From an uncultured Lysobacteraceae bacterium (lineage in GTDB: Bacteria; Pseudomonadota; Gammaproteobacteria; Xanthomonadales; Xanthomonadaceae), in NCBI GenBank assembly GCA_946480825.1, contig CAMLLG010000111.1, positions 1 to 8,507 of the forward strand: a stretch of 8,507 nt of DNA. The letters run 5' to 3'. This document shows positions 1 through 6,720 of the stretch, one piece after another. Position 1 is the first letter of the stretch; the number at the start of each line of letters is the position of its first letter. The notes beneath the pieces were generated by a model that did not search any database, had not been told where the DNA came from, and saw nothing but the letters and a program-made list of their open reading frames with translations. The position numbers and the translations under genes are program-made.

Positions 1-232
1 GGTACGACGACAGCGCGATGGCGTCGGCGTCTTCCTGCAGCGCGGCGCGGACGACATCCTCGACGCTGCGGTTGTGGCCGAGATGGATGACCTCGGCGCC
101 CTGCGCCTGGATCAGCCGGCGCATGATGTTGATGGCGGCGTCGTGGCCATCGAACAGGCTGGCGGCGGTGACGAAACGCAGCGGCGAGGTTTCGGGCTGC
201 GAGGCGGGAACGTTGGCGGCGGGCGTGCTCAT
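1..232 (-). CDS. icmF: Fused isobutyryl-CoA mutase IcmF, N-terminal cobalamin-binding part (partial)
   Basis: This gene runs off the left edge; only the first 77 codons are visible. IcmF enzymes interconvert isobutyryl-CoA and n-butyryl-CoA (some also isovaleryl/pivalyl-CoA) in the cytoplasm with adenosylcobalamin. They fuse a B12-binding domain, a MeaI-like GTPase chaperone and the mutase domain. The visible protein begins [16 protein letters not shown], then has the family segment [19 protein letters not shown] (residues 19-37) and [15 protein letters not shown]30 in DGHD is the expected lower axial cobalt ligand; the canonical DxHxxG motif appears as DGHDAA, which I recall as normal for IcmF. 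A B12 domain at the N-terminus argues for IcmF rather than ordinary methylmalonyl-CoA mutase, where it is C-terminal. The start at 232 has an AGGA about 8 bp upstream; an in-frame ATG at 241 lies too close to that site. The GTPase and mutase domains are outside the window, so the identity rests on the N-terminus only. Confidence 0.85.
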   Translation of the reverse strand, partial: MSTPAANVPASQPETSPLRFVTAASLFDGHDAAINIMRRLIQAQGAEVIHLGHNRSVEDVVRAALQEDADAIALSSY

Positions 233-264
233 GGCGCGCATCCTGCGGTTTGTGGCGATTCCGT

Positions 265-270
265 ATTCTA
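265..270 (-). promoter_or_regulatory. Possible -10 element upstream of icmF
   Basis: Read on the minus strand, the hexamer TAGAAT lies 33 bp upstream of the icmF ATG, in an otherwise very GC-rich stretch. It resembles a sigma-70 -10 box. I see no convincing -35 box at 16-18 bp spacing, so this is only a weak candidate. The rest of the 160-bp divergent gap (233-392) shows no gene and no clear operator. Confidence 0.3.
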
Positions 271-392
271 GCCCGCCCCACCCCGCCAGACCCTGCCCGC
301 GCCTTGCCCGCCACCGGGAGCGCCGGGGATACTGGCCCGTACTGCAGTCGGGGGTGGCGCGAATGGGTCGGTTTTCGATGGGGGGACTTTCG

Positions 393-1946
393 ATGGCAAG
401 GTGCTGGCGGATCGCGCGCTGGGGCGCGTTTTCGCTGACGGCCCTGATCGGCAGCGGCCTGCTGCTGGCCAACCATCTCACGCCGCCGGCCAACGGCCCC
501 GCCAGCGCGGCCCTGCCGGTGCAGGCCGACGCCACCGAACTGGATCGCGAACTGGCGCCGCTGCTGGCCCAGCACCCGGGCAAGACCGGCGCGCTGCTGG
601 TGAGCGACGGCGTCGATGCGTTCGCGGCGCGGGCGCTGTCGGCGCAGAAGGCCGGGCGCAGCCTCGATCTGCAGTACTACATCTGGCACGACGATCTCAC
701 CGGTCGCCTGCTCGGGCGCGAAGCCTGGCGCGCGGCCGAACGCGGCGTGCGCGTACGCATGCTGCTGGACGACATGAACGCCGAGGGCATGGATTCCAAG
801 CTGCTGCTGCTCGACGGTCATCCGAACGTCGAGATCCGCCTCTACAACCCTTTCCGCAACCGCACGGGACCGGCGCGGATCGTCGAAATGATCCAGCGCG
901 TCTTCAGCGTCAACCATCGCATGCACAACAAGGCGTGGATCGCCGACAACCGGGTGGCGGTGGTCGGCGGGCGCAACATCGGCGTGGAATATTTCGGCGC
1001 GGGCGACGAAGTGAATTTCCGCGACCTCGACATGGTGCTGTTCGGGCCGGCGGTGCTGGAAACCAGCGCGATGTTCGACCGCTACTGGAACAGCGCGGCC
1101 GCGGTGCCACTGGCCGGGCTGGCGCGCGCGCCGGTGGGCGGCTTCGACAGCATCGGCGAGGCGATCGAGGCCGAAGCCGCGGGCCCCGAAGCGCAGCGCT
1201 ATCTGCAGCGGGTGGCGGCGTCGCCGAACGTGCGCGATTACGCCGGCAAACGGCTGGAACCGTTCTGGACCGATCGCCTGCATCTGGTCGCGGACCCGCC
1301 GCTGAAATGGGACGAGGACAGCCGCGACGACTGGCTGGTGCACAGGATCGCGCGCGATCTCGCCGGCGCGAAACGCAAGGTGCTGCTGATCTCGCCCTAT
1401 TTCGTGCCGGGCGCGGAAGTGACGCAGGAACTCAACGCGCTGGTCGACAAAGGGCTGACCGTGGGCGTGGTCACCAATTCGCTGGCCGCGAACGACGTGG
1501 CCGCGGTCTACGGCGCGTACCGGCCGTATCGCGACGATCTGCTGCGCGGCGGCGTGCACGTGTACGAACTGCGCGCGCAGGGCCACCCGGACAGCAGTCT
1601 GTTCGGCAGCAGCGGCGCGAGCCTGCACACCAAGGCCTACAGCGTCGACGATACGCGCGGCTTCATCGGTTCGTTCAATCTCGATGCGCGCTCGGCCTAT
1701 CTGAACACCGAGATGGGCGTGATGTTCGACGACGCGGATCTGGCGCGCGCCGTGCGCGACGAATATCTGCGGCTGTCGAGCCCCGACCTGAGTTACTGGA
1801 TGTATCTCGATCGCCACAATGCGCCGCGCTGGCTGGACCGCGCGGCGCGGCCGCCGCGGTCGATGGCGCGGGAACCGCAGACCGGCGGCTGGCAGCGCTT
1901 CAGCGCGCACGCGATTTCGTGGCTGCCGCTGGAGTCGCAGCTGTGA
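393..1946 (+). CDS. clsC: ClsC-type cardiolipin synthase (phospholipase D family)
   Basis: This is a phosphatidyltransferase with two HKD motifs, closely resembling E. coli ClsC (YmdC), which makes cardiolipin using phosphatidylglycerol and phosphatidylethanolamine at the inner membrane. The 517-aa product has a hydrophobic N-terminal anchor (about residues 8-27). The first catalytic motif is HNKAWIAD (H178, followed by GGRNIG) and the second is HTKAYSVD (H412, followed by GSFNLDARS). Other ClsC-like segments are [11 protein letters not shown] near the N-terminus, [19 protein letters not shown] and the ending WLPLESQL. Both HKD motifs are intact, so it should be active. I chose the ATG at 393 because GGGGGA lies 6 bp upstream; in-frame ATGs at 363 and 378 are possible, and 363 also has a G-rich stretch before it. 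Its stop overlaps the start of the next gene by 4 bp, implying translational coupling. Donor lipid specificity cannot be read from sequence. No ymdB-like partner is visible. Confidence 0.9.
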   Translation: MARCWRIARWGAFSLTALIGSGLLLANHLTPPANGPASAALPVQADATELDRELAPLLAQHPGKTGALLVSDGVDAFAARALSAQKAGRSLDLQYYIWHDDLTGRLLGREAWRAAERGVRVRMLLDDMNAEGMDSKLLLLDGHPNVEIRLYNPFRNRTGPARIVEMIQRVFSVNHRMHNKAWIADNRVAVVGGRNIGVEYFGAGDEVNFRDLDMVLFGPAVLETSAMFDRYWNSAAAVPLAGLARAPVGGFDSIGEAIEAEAAGPEAQRYLQRVAASPNVRDYAGKRLEPFWTDRLHLVADPPLKWDEDSRDDWLVHRIARDLAGAKRKVLLISPYFVPGAEVTQELNALVDKGLTVGVVTNSLAANDVAAVYGAYRPYRDDLLRGGVHVYELRAQGHPDSSLFGSSGASLHTKAYSVDDTRGFIGSFNLDARSAYLNTEMGVMFDDADLARAVRDEYLRLSSPDLSYWMYLDRHNAPRWLDRAARPPRSMAREPQTGGWQRFSAHAISWLPLESQL

Positions 1947-3205
1947 ACGCATCGCCGACGCTGGAACAGTTGCAGGCGGCCGCCGAAGCCGGATCGGCCG
2001 AGGAGGCGTTCCGCTTCGCGCTGGCGTTGTCCGACGCGCAGCGCATGGGCGACGCGCAGCGCTGGCATCTGCGCGCGGCGGAGGCGGGACATCCGCTGGC
2101 GCAGATCGAATACGCGCGCATGCGGCTGTACGGCATGGCCGGCCCGCCCGCACCGGAGGCCGCGACGCAGTGGCTGCAGCGCGCCGAACAGGCCGGGCAT
2201 CCGGCCGCGAGCGAACTGCTGGTGAACATCGCGCTGGGCGGCGCGGCGCTGCCGCGCGACGCCCGCATCAACGAACGCCTGCATCGCGCGGTGCAGGCGA
2301 ATTTCCCGCCGGCGCTGCTGACCGCGGCGATCCATTTCGGACGCAAGCCGCAGGCCGAGGATCAGACGCTGTGCATGCAGTTGCTGCAGCGCGCCGCCAC
2401 TCGCGGCAGCGCGGTGGCCGCGGCGTTGCTGGCGGAACGGCTCGCGCACGGCGAAGGCTGCGAAGCAGACGCCGACGCCGCCGCGGATCTGTGGACGCAG
2501 CTCGAAGCGAACGGCGTGTCGCGGTTGCCCGACTTCACGCTGCCGCCACCCGGCGAACCGGCGCCGCCGCGCCAGCTCGCGCTGGAAGACGCGCTGCGTC
2601 CGCCACCGGCGCAGACGCTCAGCGCGACCCCGCGGGTCGTGGTGTTCGATCGTTTTTTCTCCGCCGACGAATGCCGGCTGTTCATCGCCAGCGCACAGCC
2701 GCATCTGCACGCCTCGCAGACCGCCGACCCGGTGACCGGCGTGCCGTACACGCTGCCGGTGCGCACCAGCAGCGAGGCGAGCTTCGATCCGGTGATGGAG
2801 AACGGCGCGCTGCGCATGGCGCAGTTGCGGATGACGGCGGTCGCGGGCATCGACCTGCCGAACGCGGAACAGTTGACCGTGCTGCGCTACGCCCCGGGCC
2901 AGCAGTACCGGCCGCATCGCGATTACCTGCCCGCGGGCACGCTGCAGATGGATCGCCCGCACGCCGGCAATCGCGCGCGCACCGCGATCGTGTATCTGAA
3001 CGCGGTCGAGGCCGGCGGCGATACCGAATTCCCGGTGCCGGGCGTGCGCGTGGCGCCGCTGCCGGGACGCGCGGTGGTGTTCGACAACCTGCGTGCGGAC
3101 GGCAGCCCCGATCCCGATTCGCTGCATGCCGGCACACCGGTGGAACGCGGCGAGAAATGGCTGGCGACGCTGTGGATCCGGCAGGGCCGGTATCGCCAGT
3201 GGTGA
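1943..3205 (+). CDS. Sel1/TPR-like repeat protein with C-terminal prolyl-4-hydroxylase-type 2OG-Fe(II) oxygenase
   Basis: The 420-aa product has two parts. Residues 10-190 are alpha-helical, with about four Sel1-like repeats, seen as the recurring A-A-x-x-G-x-P/A-A pattern (RAAEAGHPLAQ, RAEQAGHPAAS, RAATRGSAVAA). A proline-rich linker (about 196-222) follows. Residues 230-420 form a P4Hc-type double-stranded beta-helix: RVVVFDRFFSADEC, iron ligands H325 and D327 in YRPHRDYLP, distal ligand H395 in DSLHAG, and K405, ten residues later, as the likely 2-oxoglutarate-binding lysine. All catalytic residues are present. Members of this family hydroxylate protein or peptide side chains using O2 and 2-oxoglutarate; the substrate here is unknown. 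No signal peptide is seen, so it is probably cytoplasmic. The start is GTG at 1943, in the GTGA overlap with clsC, with GGAG 8 bp upstream; no other start fits the frame near the clsC stop. The coupling suggests coordinated expression with the lipid enzyme, but the functional link is inference. Confidence 0.88.
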   Translation: MNASPTLEQLQAAAEAGSAEEAFRFALALSDAQRMGDAQRWHLRAAEAGHPLAQIEYARMRLYGMAGPPAPEAATQWLQRAEQAGHPAASELLVNIALGGAALPRDARINERLHRAVQANFPPALLTAAIHFGRKPQAEDQTLCMQLLQRAATRGSAVAAALLAERLAHGEGCEADADAAADLWTQLEANGVSRLPDFTLPPPGEPAPPRQLALEDALRPPPAQTLSATPRVVVFDRFFSADECRLFIASAQPHLHASQTADPVTGVPYTLPVRTSSEASFDPVMENGALRMAQLRMTAVAGIDLPNAEQLTVLRYAPGQQYRPHRDYLPAGTLQMDRPHAGNRARTAIVYLNAVEAGGDTEFPVPGVRVAPLPGRAVVFDNLRADGSPDPDSLHAGTPVERGEKWLATLWIRQGRYRQW

Positions 3206-3216
3206 GCGGCGCGCAT

Positions 3217-3315
3217 CGGTAGAGCGGCCTTCAGGCCGCTGCTTCTCGCAGCGAAGCAACAGCCTTCAGGCCGCTTCTTCTCGTGGAAAGCAGCGGCCTG
3301 AAGGTCGCTCTACCG
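3217..3315. repeat. GTAG-type REP doublet (BIME-like inverted repeat) with an internal third partial copy
   Basis: The left arm (3217-3244) and the right arm (3288-3315) are inverted copies matching at 27 of 28 bases. Each arm has a GTAG head followed by an imperfect palindrome, AGCGGCCTTCAGGCCGCT at 3223-3240, able to form a 7-8 bp stem. A degenerate third copy in left-arm orientation lies between them (3261-3275, AGCCTTCAGGCCGCT, plus the shared CTTCTCG flank). A GTAG head on a short palindrome is the hallmark of REP elements mobilised by REP-associated tyrosine transposases, such as the SMAG repeats of Stenotrophomonas. The element fills the gap between convergent genes, where a long hairpin could also end transcription from both sides. 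No transposase is visible here. Confidence 0.8.
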
Positions 3316-3352
3316 GCGATGCTGCAGGATCGCCGAGATTGCGAACAAGCGC

Positions 3353-3877
3353 TCAGCGATTGATGACCTCGCGATGCATCGGCGCCAGGATCGCCAGAAG
3401 CCGGTTCTGCGCGCGGAACGGGATGCCGCGGCGGTCCATCGCGATCTGCAGATCTTCGACCAGCGCGTTGAAATCGGCGCGGTCGATGGCGAAGCCCGCG
3501 TGCGTCTCGCGCATGTCGCGGCCGCTGTAGGCGCAGCCGCCGCCGAGGATCGCGCAGAACTGCTCGGCGAGCTGGCGCTTGACCCGGTCGTGATCGACCT
3601 TTTCGAAGAACGGACGCATGCGCGGATCCTCGAGCAGGATCGCCATGAATTCGTCCATCAGCGCGGCCATGCCGGGCGCGCCGCCGAACTGTTCGTAGAC
3701 GCCGGCCAGTTCGGGATGGACCGGGGCGGGATCGGGCGCCGGGGCCGGGGCCGGGGCGGACTGCGCCGAGGCATCGAAGCAGATGCCGGCGACGAGCAGC
3801 GGCAACAGCGCGAAGGACCGTGCGATCGACGCGTGCGAGATGGAAGAACGTGCAATGGACAAACGTGTCGTGGACAT
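3353..3877 (-). CDS. Exported group 1 truncated hemoglobin
   Basis: The 174-aa product has an N-terminal signal sequence (hydrophobic stretch about residues 21-33, likely cut after ASA at 36-38), a Pro/Ala-rich linker (about 41-53) and a truncated globin domain (about 57-172). Family features are YEQFGG at the start, FFEKVDHDRVK, a glycine motif LGGG, YSGRDMRETHAGF with H126 as the probable proximal heme ligand, and LLAILAPMHREVI at the end. Such globins bind O2, NO or CO. By manual alignment to mycobacterial trHbN, the distal positions B10 (usually Tyr) and E11 (often Gln) are M78 and L103, so ligand chemistry may differ. No clear lipobox is present, so the protein is probably soluble in the periplasm; most truncated hemoglobins are cytoplasmic. 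The start has GGAG 6 bp upstream. It lies 28 bp after the DUF3034 gene and is the last gene of the minus-strand operon. The heme is inferred, not shown. Confidence 0.87.
   Translation of the reverse strand: MSTTRLSIARSSISHASIARSFALLPLLVAGICFDASAQSAPAPAPAPDPAPVHPELAGVYEQFGGAPGMAALMDEFMAILLEDPRMRPFFEKVDHDRVKRQLAEQFCAILGGGCAYSGRDMRETHAGFAIDRADFNALVEDLQIAMDRRGIPFRAQNRLLAILAPMHREVINR
3723..3756 (+). other. G-rich tract with quadruplex potential inside the hemoglobin gene
   Basis: Six runs of three or four guanines are spaced by 1-4 bases, including three GGGG runs separated by CC (a GGGGCC-like repeat). The tract is on the non-template side relative to neither neighbour: it is the complement of the hemoglobin coding strand and encodes its Pro/Ala linker. 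It fits the pattern of a G-quadruplex motif, but it may simply follow from repeated Pro and Ala codons. Confidence 0.4.
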
Positions 3878-3905
3878 GGGGTTCTCCAGATTCGGAAGCC
3901 GACGG

Positions 3906-4850
3906 TCAGAAGCCGACCTGCAGCGAGGCGTAGACGCCGCGCTGGCGATCGCGGATGACGATGTTGCCGAGGTCGACGTAGGCGACGGTCAGCGACACGT
4001 GGCGGTTCGGGGTCCAGGCCGCGAACACGTCCCAGGCATCGTCCTCATCGGCGATGTTGAGATTGTCCGGCTTGGTGCGGTATTCGGCGCCGATCGCGAA
4101 ACGGCGATCGAGCAGGTACGCGACCGAACCCTCGAACTGCGCCGAATAACCATCGTTGCGATCGCCGCCGAAGCCGAGGATGCCGAACTGGTTGGCTTCG
4201 GTGAACCGCACGGTCGCGTTCAGCAGCAGGCTCTTGTCGAGATACAGTTTGGTGGCGCTGAGATAGACGTCGGTGCCGCTGTCGTCCTCGGCGCCGATCG
4301 CGCGCACCAGCGCGCCGCGATCATTGCGTTTGTGCTGCACGCCGAGCGCGACCTGCGGCAGCCAGCGATCCTGTTCGAGGATGGCGTCGCCGAACAGCTT
4401 CACCTTCACCCCGAGCGTGTCCTGCGAAATCTCGAAGCCGCGGCCGAGACCGAGCGCCGCGCCCACGTCCTGCGTGTCGAACACCTGGCGCGACACGCTC
4501 AACTCGACGCGGTCGTGGATGCCGACCATCGCGCCGTAGCTTTCGAGGCCGTAATCGTCGACATCGACGCGGGTGTAGAAGGCGTTGCCGCCGAACTGGC
4601 CGCGTTCGCCGTAACCGCCGATCGTCGCCCACGGCGTGAGCCCGCCGCCGGCCGCGCCCTCGACCTGGGTCACGCCCGCGGTGAGCAGCAGCTTGCCGCC
4701 GGTCTTCGGGTTCTCGGGCTCGACGGTCGCGGGGTCTTCGCCCGGATCGAGGTCGGACAGTTCCTGCGCGAACGCGGGCGTCGCCAGCAGCGCGAGCGCG
4801 CAGGCGGCCACGCACGGGCGCAGGGGCGATGGAATCGGAAACGGAGGCAT
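3906..4850 (-). CDS. DUF3034 family outer-membrane beta-barrel protein
   Basis: The 314-aa product begins with a clear signal peptide, cut probably after PAFA (residue 28). An acidic, proline-containing segment (about 30-49) follows, then the family segment GGKLLLTAGVTQVEGAAGG (about 51-69). The rest alternates polar and hydrophobic residues with many Gly, Tyr and Asp, as in transmembrane beta-strands. It ends in VYASLQVGF; a terminal phenylalanine is the typical outer-membrane insertion signal. I recognise it as DUF3034 (a family of unknown function) from GGKLLLTAGVTQVEGAAGG, the TPWATIGGYG segment and DRVELSVSRQVFDT. It could be a channel or a structural barrel; the substrate is unknown. 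The start has AAGGA about 9 bp upstream. It sits 81 bp after the sensor gene and 28 bp before the hemoglobin gene, so all are likely co-transcribed. Confidence is high for an outer-membrane barrel and somewhat lower for the exact family. Confidence 0.83.
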   Translation of the reverse strand: MPPFPIPSPLRPCVAACALALLATPAFAQELSDLDPGEDPATVEPENPKTGGKLLLTAGVTQVEGAAGGGLTPWATIGGYGERGQFGGNAFYTRVDVDDYGLESYGAMVGIHDRVELSVSRQVFDTQDVGAALGLGRGFEISQDTLGVKVKLFGDAILEQDRWLPQVALGVQHKRNDRGALVRAIGAEDDSGTDVYLSATKLYLDKSLLLNATVRFTEANQFGILGFGGDRNDGYSAQFEGSVAYLLDRRFAIGAEYRTKPDNLNIADEDDAWDVFAAWTPNRHVSLTVAYVDLGNIVIRDRQRGVYASLQVGF

Positions 4851-4902
4851 GCGTCGGTGTCCTTGTCTGAATGTGTCTGGAAAGTCGGCGATGCGGGGCG
4901 AT

Positions 4903-4918
4903 GCCGGCGCATGCCGGC
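4903..4918. repeat. Small GCCGGC hairpin between sensor and DUF3034 genes
   Basis: Two copies of GCCGGC separated by GCAT lie in the 81-bp gap between two co-directional operon genes. They can form a 6-bp stem with a 4-base loop in the transcript. No T-run follows, so it is unlikely to be a strong terminator. It might affect mRNA processing or the relative output of the downstream genes. Confidence 0.35.
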
Positions 4919-4931
4919 GCCGCCGCGCGCA

Positions 4932-6029
4932 TCAGGATTTTGGGATGGCCGCCGCGGCGCGCGCGCACAGCCGGTTGAACGCATCGGCGAGGCGCGCGAC
5001 CGGCGCGACGCCCGCGACCGGCGCCTTCAGGTGCAGATCGCCGCTGTCGGCCGCATAGATCACCAGGCGCGACAAGGCGTCGAACGGCGCCCACCAGCGG
5101 CGGCGGATCCACCACAGGGCGACCAGCAACGCGAGCAGCGCGAGCGCGATGCCGACCAGCAGCGGCAGCCGCGCGGCAGCGCGCGCGGCCGTGCCGCTGT
5201 CGGGCGCGGACAACAGCAGCACGCGGGCCTTGGCATCGCCGAACAGCGGGACCGCGACGGCCGCGCGAGACACGCCGCCGATGTCGAGCATGAAGGGCGC
5301 GGCCATACTCGCGGGTGGCGTCAGCGGCAAGGTCGATGCGAGTTCGGCGGCGAGCGTGGTCGTCGCGATCCGGTCGCCCTGCGGCCCCTGCGCGATGACC
5401 GCGACATCGATGCCGGACTGACCGGCAGCCGCGACACCCGCGTTGCCGCCGACGCTCTCCACGATCGATCGCACGAAACGCTGATCCACCGGCGACGCGA
5501 CCAGCAGATAGATTTCGCTGAAGCCGTACTCCGCGAGCGGCAGCACCAGCATGTCCATCAGTCGCTCGCCCTCCACCAGCAGCCCGCCGCGCGCGAGCTT
5601 GCGCTCGCGCACGTCGCGGAACAGCGGCGAATCGCCGAAGGACAGCGGGCCGGTGAGCCGGTCGGTGGAGGCCAGCACCTGGCCGTCGGCGTCGAGGATC
5701 GCCACCATCGACAGCCCCAATTGCGCGCGGCGTTCTTCGAGCAGATCCACCACCGAGGTGTAATCGGGCTCGATGCCCGGCAGCGCGCCATCGAGCGCCT
5801 GCGCGATATAGCCGGTGACGGCCTGATTGCCGGCGATCATTTCGGCGCGCAGCGCGGTTTCGCGGCCGTGCTGCTGTTCGACCACGCGATGCATCGCGCG
5901 CAGATCGCGCAGGTCGTCGTCGGCGAGCGCGCGCGACAGCCGGGTCTCGTGCCAGGCCGCGATGGCGAAGGCCGCGGCAGCGGCGGCTGCGATCAGCAGC
6001 GCGGAAAAAACGGTGTAAGGCGAGCGCAT
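4932..6029 (-). CDS. Two-TM sensor-like protein with periplasmic CACHE-like domain and HAMP-like tail, no output domain
   Basis: The 365-aa product has an N-terminal membrane segment (about residues 7-25), a large extracytoplasmic region (about 28-286), a second membrane segment (about 288-308) and a short cytoplasmic tail (about 309-365). The outer region begins with a long helix and contains VAILDADGQVLASTDRL and DVRERK, typical of CACHE-type sensing domains of chemoreceptors and sensor kinases. The tail, starting RRRWWAPFDALSRLV and ending with ADAFNRLCARAAA, resembles a single HAMP unit. No histidine kinase, GGDEF, EAL or methyl-accepting domain follows, and the short downstream gap leaves no room for one. 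It may act by partnering another protein, or the fold may serve a non-signalling role. The start is 2 bp after the cupredoxin stop, with GAGGGG 7 bp upstream inside the cupredoxin's last codons, so translation is coupled. Domain calls are by eye; the lack of an output domain is directly visible. Confidence 0.8.
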   Translation of the reverse strand: MRSPYTVFSALLIAAAAAAAFAIAAWHETRLSRALADDDLRDLRAMHRVVEQQHGRETALRAEMIAGNQAVTGYIAQALDGALPGIEPDYTSVVDLLEERRAQLGLSMVAILDADGQVLASTDRLTGPLSFGDSPLFRDVRERKLARGGLLVEGERLMDMLVLPLAEYGFSEIYLLVASPVDQRFVRSIVESVGGNAGVAAAGQSGIDVAVIAQGPQGDRIATTTLAAELASTLPLTPPASMAAPFMLDIGGVSRAAVAVPLFGDAKARVLLLSAPDSGTAARAAARLPLLVGIALALLALLVALWWIRRRWWAPFDALSRLVIYAADSGDLHLKAPVAGVAPVARLADAFNRLCARAAAAIPKS

Positions 6030-6031
6030 GG

Positions 6032-6697
6032 TCAGTGCCCCTCGTGCTGGCCGGCGACGAGCGGCGGCTTGGTGGCGACGATGCGCTGTTTGGGCACCGG
6101 GCCGGGCGCGGCGAGTTGCACGCTGGCCGGCGCAGCGCGCGGATGCCAGAACACCAGCGTGCCGGGGCCCGGCGGCACGCCTTCCAGGCGGAAACGGCCG
6201 TTGCGATCGGGCCGCGCGTAATGCGGCGTCGCGAGCACCAGGATGTTCGCGCGCATCGACTGATGGACGCTGCAGTTCACCAGCACCAGGCCGGCCCGGC
6301 CGAAGGTGTGCTGTCGAGCCTGGCCTGGGCCGTAGAAACCGAGATCGAAACCGTTGCTGCCGCTGCGCGAATACACGTTGTGCAGGATGGTGTCGGAATT
6401 CGGAAACGACACCGTGCTGCCGACCGGGACCGCGAGCACCGCGGGCGAAAAGCCCTTGCTGCGCGTGTCGACGCTGAAACGTCCCGGCCGCGGCGGCGTG
6501 GCCCCGGCTTTCGGAAGGAAATACACCACACCGTCGGCGACTTCGCCCGCCGACACCGTCTGTCCGCCGCCGGCCGCCAATTCGAGTCGGCCTTCGATGT
6601 TCGCGGCGGCTCTGGCGCCTTCCGGCGCCGCATCGGCGTGCAGCGCCCACATGAACAGCCCGCCCGCGACGCAGGCCAGCGCCTTGATCGATCTCAT
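6032..6697 (-). CDS. Periplasmic cupredoxin-like protein (often annotated methylamine utilization protein)
   Basis: The 221-aa product has a signal peptide (about residues 1-23, ending HADA-A). A short beta segment, ANIEGRLEL, begins the mature protein; then a cupredoxin-like fold includes AVPVGSTVSFPNSDTILHNV (residues 89-108) and VLVNCSVHQSM (138-148). H106, C142, H145 and M148 form the expected type 1 copper ligand set, H...C-x2-H-x2-M. After it, DRNGRFRLEGVPPGPGTL (164-181) resembles a carboxypeptidase-regulatory-like beta-sandwich strand pair. Related proteins are commonly labelled methylamine utilization protein, but no amine dehydrogenase genes are present, so that label should not be read as function. 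Probable role: electron transfer or copper binding in the periplasm. The start at 6697 has GGGGAG about 8 bp upstream; the frame extends further upstream to 6790 without a signal-peptide-compatible start. It is the first gene of a four-gene operon. Confidence 0.85.
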   Translation of the reverse strand: MRSIKALACVAGGLFMWALHADAAPEGARAAANIEGRLELAAGGGQTVSAGEVADGVVYFLPKAGATPPRPGRFSVDTRSKGFSPAVLAVPVGSTVSFPNSDTILHNVYSRSGSNGFDLGFYGPGQARQHTFGRAGLVLVNCSVHQSMRANILVLATPHYARPDRNGRFRLEGVPPGPGTLVFWHPRAAPASVQLAAPGPVPKQRIVATKPPLVAGQHEGH

Positions 6698-6720
6698 CCC
6701 GTTGTCTCCCCTGTTCCTGC

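Noticed and set aside
18..392. Upstream extension of the clsC reading frame to position 18
   Set aside because: It overlaps icmF on the opposite strand, and the added residues have no ClsC similarity. The membrane anchor and a good ribosome-binding site place the start at 393, or at most 363.
401..1942. Long open frame in front of the 2OG oxygenase
   Set aside because: It is Arg/Gly/Ala-rich, typical of an alternate frame in GC-rich DNA, and lies entirely over clsC. The real protein starts at GTG 1943.
1793..3259. Minus-strand open frame of 488 codons opposite the oxygenase
   Set aside because: Arg- and Gln-rich composition with no recognisable domain; the plus-strand protein has clear catalytic motifs, so this is a shadow frame.
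3217..3315. Insertion-sequence remnant or CRISPR-like repeats
   Set aside because: No transposase fragment, no target duplication and no regular spacers; the GTAG head plus palindrome fits a REP doublet better.
3783..6221. Plus-strand open frame of 812 codons across the minus-strand operon
   Set aside because: Low-complexity Arg/Ala/Gln-rich product with no domain. It spans several genes with signal peptides, ribosome-binding sites and family motifs on the other strand.
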